From: Marasmius tenuissimus
Lineage: Eukaryota; Basidiomycota; Agaricomycetes; Agaricales; Marasmiaceae
Length of the DNA stretch: 64,000 bases
Direction: 5' to 3'
Assembly: GCA_029532415.1 (NCBI GenBank)
Contig: JAQOTA010000052.1
Coordinates: 2,232,001 to 2,296,000 of the forward strand
Shown: one piece after another, positions 61,303 through 64,000 of the stretch
How positions within the stretch are numbered: the first letter of the stretch is position 1
Layout: every line of letters starts with the position of its first letter
Notes under the pieces: generated by a model
Told to the model about the DNA's origin: nothing
Seen by the model: only the letters and a program-made list of their open reading frames with translations
The model's database searches: none
Translations under genes and position numbers: made by a program

Positions 61303-61827
61303 TGTTGAACATGTGATTACCATGTGATACACTTTATTGACTTGTTGTTTACGCGTCTATTATTTATAGACTCTTTCACTATGACACTTGCACTCGTATG
61401 AAAGATCCTGTACTTACTCAGACAGACTCTGTAGTTAGTCAGTACTCACACCTTATCTCTATGGTTTATAACAAGGTTCAGCTTTGCACCCAATAGCGTT
61501 CAAAGCTGACTGAGCTTTCTCTCTAGATTACTTAGATAGAAAGCTAGTATGACTATGCCTACTTACTCACTCTGCTCTTCGAGCACTTATGCTTACTGAT
61601 ATGCAATATGTACCATATGCTATATTCTCACTTACCTATGTTCTATGACTTGTAGATAGACAAGGACTCTTGTATAAAAGCTGGAGACTTTGTGTCTCAA
61701 AGCTTTAGGACAATCTACTCGATTATCACCTCTAGCAAGCATCTACAAGAACACAAGAATTCTCTTATAGTCAATATGTGAGGTTTTAGTTTCATCTCAC
61801 TGTGCATTTAACTATGCTGGCTCAATA
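61303..61827 (+). mobile_element. 5' long terminal repeat of a copia-type retrotransposon
   Basis: The left edge begins TGTTGAACATGTG, a usual LTR start, and the proposed right edge ends TCAATA, a near match to the expected TCAACA. Inside is a promoter-like TATAAAA at 61673-61679. The next bases, GGTTATGGGCCC, would be the primer-binding site. A gag-like frame follows in the same direction. The second LTR lies outside the window, so the ends are inferred. Confidence 0.55.
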
Positions 61828-62701
61828 GGTTATGGGCCCCGCAACAGGCGGGCAGGTCGACGTTATGATCGGAGTAGTTGAAACACTTTCCGTGTGTCAC
61901 CACCGTCCTAGCGGATGTCTATACCCATATTGGCTATAGAGTCTCTAGCGATGAGTTGGGCTATCTGGTGTAGGATTAGGCAGTCCACCTTTTCTGGTTC
62001 CACTTAATGTCCCTGTACATGCATGTTGCACGCACGATTGTACATACTGATTTGGTCTTCATTTTCTCTCAGGACCAGACCTGCTTCCGACTTGTCGGAC
62101 CTGTCTTGGTCTTGAATAACCCAGGTTGATGCTCTGGCCATAAATTGCCACGGCACAATGCTGAAGAAATCTAACTGTTGGGGGTGGTCCACGGCTGTAC
62201 AGCTTCGGCTGGAGTGGCACCTTTTGAGCTGTCATACAACTATGCTTCTAAACTAGTCTGTATGATGGCGTAGGCCATTGTGCCGAACAACTGGGGTTTT
62301 TACGATACATCTTATAGATTATCGCATGGCCATTTTCAGTATGTACCGGGACATCCCAAAACCTGTATGCCCTGAACTCGTTTCCAAGTTATTAGTAGAT
62401 CTTTGTACCAGGCACCAGCGTTACTAAAGGTAGCTGCCTATGGTCCCATGGTCTGGTCTATTAATAACCTTCTTTGGCATATGGATGACTTTAACGCTAG
62501 TCTGGGATTGAGACCAGATAGCGAGAAGGAAACACACCAGACACACACTGGAAAGGTTACTCTACGTAACCAGATTAACAATCCCTGCACCTGTTGGGAC
62601 CTGTGACCTATTAGCGGCATCTGTTGAAATCCCAATTTCTCTCCTTTTATTTTTTCATCATGCTCATGGGATTTTCGCAGATTTCTGTTCAATTAGGAAA
62701 T
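61828..62701 (+). mobile_element. Leader between LTR and gag
   Basis: About 870 bp with no plus-strand gene. An antisense frame of 62 residues (62004-62192) is open but has no recognised domain. This is long for a copia leader, so a deletion, an insertion or an unrecognised intron in the element is possible. Confidence 0.4.
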
Positions 62702-64000
62702 ATGTCTCAGAACTCCTCTCAACACAATTCTCGTACCGGTAGCCCTCAAGCTACTTCTTCTCCAAGGACTGAGCCGGCACCTCCGGGCTTTACTGATTCC
62801 GACACTTTCTGGTCTTTCCAACCTCCTGGCCATACCTACAACATCACTAACGCCCAAGGAGGTGCTGCCGTACCTGTCTTTGGAAACCCGGATCACCCTA
62901 TTTATGCGAACGTTGCTGCCGATTCGTTCCCGGCGGGATCTGGTGCAATCATGACAATCCCGGAGTTAAAGGACAGCGCCATTTGGAATGCCTTTTTCTA
63001 TAAGTATACGGCATATCTGCAGCAGCAGGGAATCTTTCAGGTTCTTACTGAAACCAAGCCAGCTGCTTCTGCATCTGGGTATGCAGAATGGTATACACGC
63101 AACAATAAGGCTCTTGGCGTTTTTAAATCTCGGGTTAATCAGGCCTTCGAGTCCTTGATGACTGATGACATCAAGGAAACAATCGAGAACTTCCAGAAAG
63201 CCTTCGGGCAGGAAGATACGGCCCGGCTACTTAATATTTATGAGGAATTTCACCACGCCACCTTCTTCTCCAATCAGAATCCTCTCCCGGTCATCACCAA
63301 GATGGACCAAAAGAGGAAGGAGCTTAAGGTACTGGGTGTTGACATTCCCGAGTCCCTCTTCGTCCTCATTGTCATTGCTAAGCTTCCTACTGGACCATGG
63401 GAAATGCTAAAGCAGAAGATAATTCAGGAAAAGAAGGAGGATCTCAAGGTAGTCAAGTTGATTGCACTAATCACAAACGAGTGGAACAGACGTCGTGGTG
63501 CTCATGAATCTGCTCTTGCCGCCAGAATTTCTGGCATTCATCGTTTCATTCCTTCTACTGCTCCACCCTGGTCCCGCCAGAACCGTCAACCTGGTGGGAA
63601 TTCTTCCCGCAGCAACAACCGGAAGAATAACAATCGTTCTGGTAATGGTAATAATAACCAAAAGCAGAATAATAATAACCAGGGTAACCATAATCAACAA
63701 TCGCAGAAAGGAAAAGGCAAGGGAAAAGGAAAGGCTGGCAAGAAAAAGCAGAATAATCAAGGAAAGCAGAACGGTCGGCACCTTTCTGCTAACCTTGCTT
63801 GTGCCACCTTTGACCAGGAACTCATGGCTCCATTACGGGTTTATATGGCAAACATCTCAACAAACCCTCTCGACGCTATTGATACTGATACCGATAGCGA
63901 GCACTCCTCCATGCCCTCTTTAGTCACTCTCTCTGAAACTGACGAGATCGACATGGAGATCTCTTCTGACTCATCTTCTGAGTTCGAAGAAGGAGAAGTT
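62702..64000 (+). CDS. Gag-like polyprotein of a copia-type retrotransposon (partial)
   Basis: A frame of 433 residues without a stop runs from MSQNSSQHNSR to the window end. The first 270 residues form a helical capsid-like region (ELKDSAIWNAFFYKYTAYLQ, SGYAEWYTRNNKALGVFKSR, VNQAFESLMTDDIKETIENF, MDQKRKELKVLGVDIPESLF, NEWNRRRG) typical of Ty1/copia and UBN2-type Gag proteins, which package the element RNA. In place of a CCHC zinc knuckle there is an Asn/Lys/Gln/Gly-rich basic tract (about residues 300-360) that could bind RNA. An acidic Ser-rich stretch (DTDTDSEHSSMPS) ends the visible part. Protease, integrase and reverse transcriptase would lie beyond 64000. Confidence 0.7.
   Translation, partial: MSQNSSQHNSRTGSPQATSSPRTEPAPPGFTDSDTFWSFQPPGHTYNITNAQGGAAVPVFGNPDHPIYANVAADSFPAGSGAIMTIPELKDSAIWNAFFYKYTAYLQQQGIFQVLTETKPAASASGYAEWYTRNNKALGVFKSRVNQAFESLMTDDIKETIENFQKAFGQEDTARLLNIYEEFHHATFFSNQNPLPVITKMDQKRKELKVLGVDIPESLFVLIVIAKLPTGPWEMLKQKIIQEKKEDLKVVKLIALITNEWNRRRGAHESALAARISGIHRFIPSTAPPWSRQNRQPGGNSSRSNNRKNNNRSGNGNNNQKQNNNNQGNHNQQSQKGKGKGKGKAGKKKQNNQGKQNGRHLSANLACATFDQELMAPLRVYMANISTNPLDAIDTDTDSEHSSMPSLVTLSETDEIDMEISSDSSSEFEEGEV

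Noticed and set aside
61828..62400. Antisense copia integrase or reverse transcriptase fragment
   Set aside because: Short word matches (for example YRFWD) on the minus strand are in frames full of stops and do not extend.
1..64000. CRISPR arrays, bacterial operons or phage-like defence systems
   Set aside because: No regularly spaced repeats were seen. The gene structure is eukaryotic throughout.

Overview
The window is a piece of a mushroom-forming fungal genome (Basidiomycota, Agaricomycetes). Genes are broken by many short introns of about 47-75 bp with GT-AG ends, they are densely packed on both strands, and there are three copies of a DUF6535 membrane protein family that is known to be expanded in Agaricomycetes. 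Gene models here were assembled by hand from reading frames and splice signals; exon ends are given where they were checked.

The left half is mostly conserved housekeeping DNA: a bHLH transcription factor (709-1765), Mediator subunit Med11 and the ribosome-assembly factor Ltv1 (minus strand, 4743-7518), a TFIID subunit TAF2 that runs without a break into three bromodomains (7767-14284), a DUF6535 gene (copy A, 14749-17883), a U6 snRNA gene (18483-18590), then the lipid kinase Fab1/PIKfyve (20734-28368), COP9 signalosome subunit 2 (28922-30977), a mitochondrial ribosomal protein mL40 (31475-32041) and the proteasome chaperone gankyrin/Nas6 (32284-33523), all on the minus strand. On the plus strand follow a small secreted Cys-containing protein (33891-34645), the G-alpha exchange factor Ric8 (35555-37991) and a probable mitochondrial short-chain dehydrogenase (39506-40531).

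From about 38.7 kb to the right end the DNA is more dynamic. It holds a broken U6 piece, a second intact U6 gene (40785-40892) divergent from DUF6535 copy B (41566-44738), a prenyl-synthase-like gene with no first aspartate-rich motif (46849-48465), a LAMTOR2-like Ragulator gene (48991-49829), DUF6535 copy C (50180-53352), and a partial LAMTOR2 duplicate (about 54765-55200). Four members of a small secreted Kre9/KNH-like family lie at 45.2, 55.8, 57.1 and 59.5 kb. The window ends inside a Ty1/copia-type LTR retrotransposon (LTR from 61303, gag-like frame open at 64000).

The two most striking observations are these. First, all four Kre9/KNH-like paralogues need a 14-nt exon followed by a 2-nt exon to keep frame, including one copy that is otherwise decaying. 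Second, the U6-DUF6535 divergent gene pair has been duplicated as an inverted segment about 22 kb away with two identical U6 genes.
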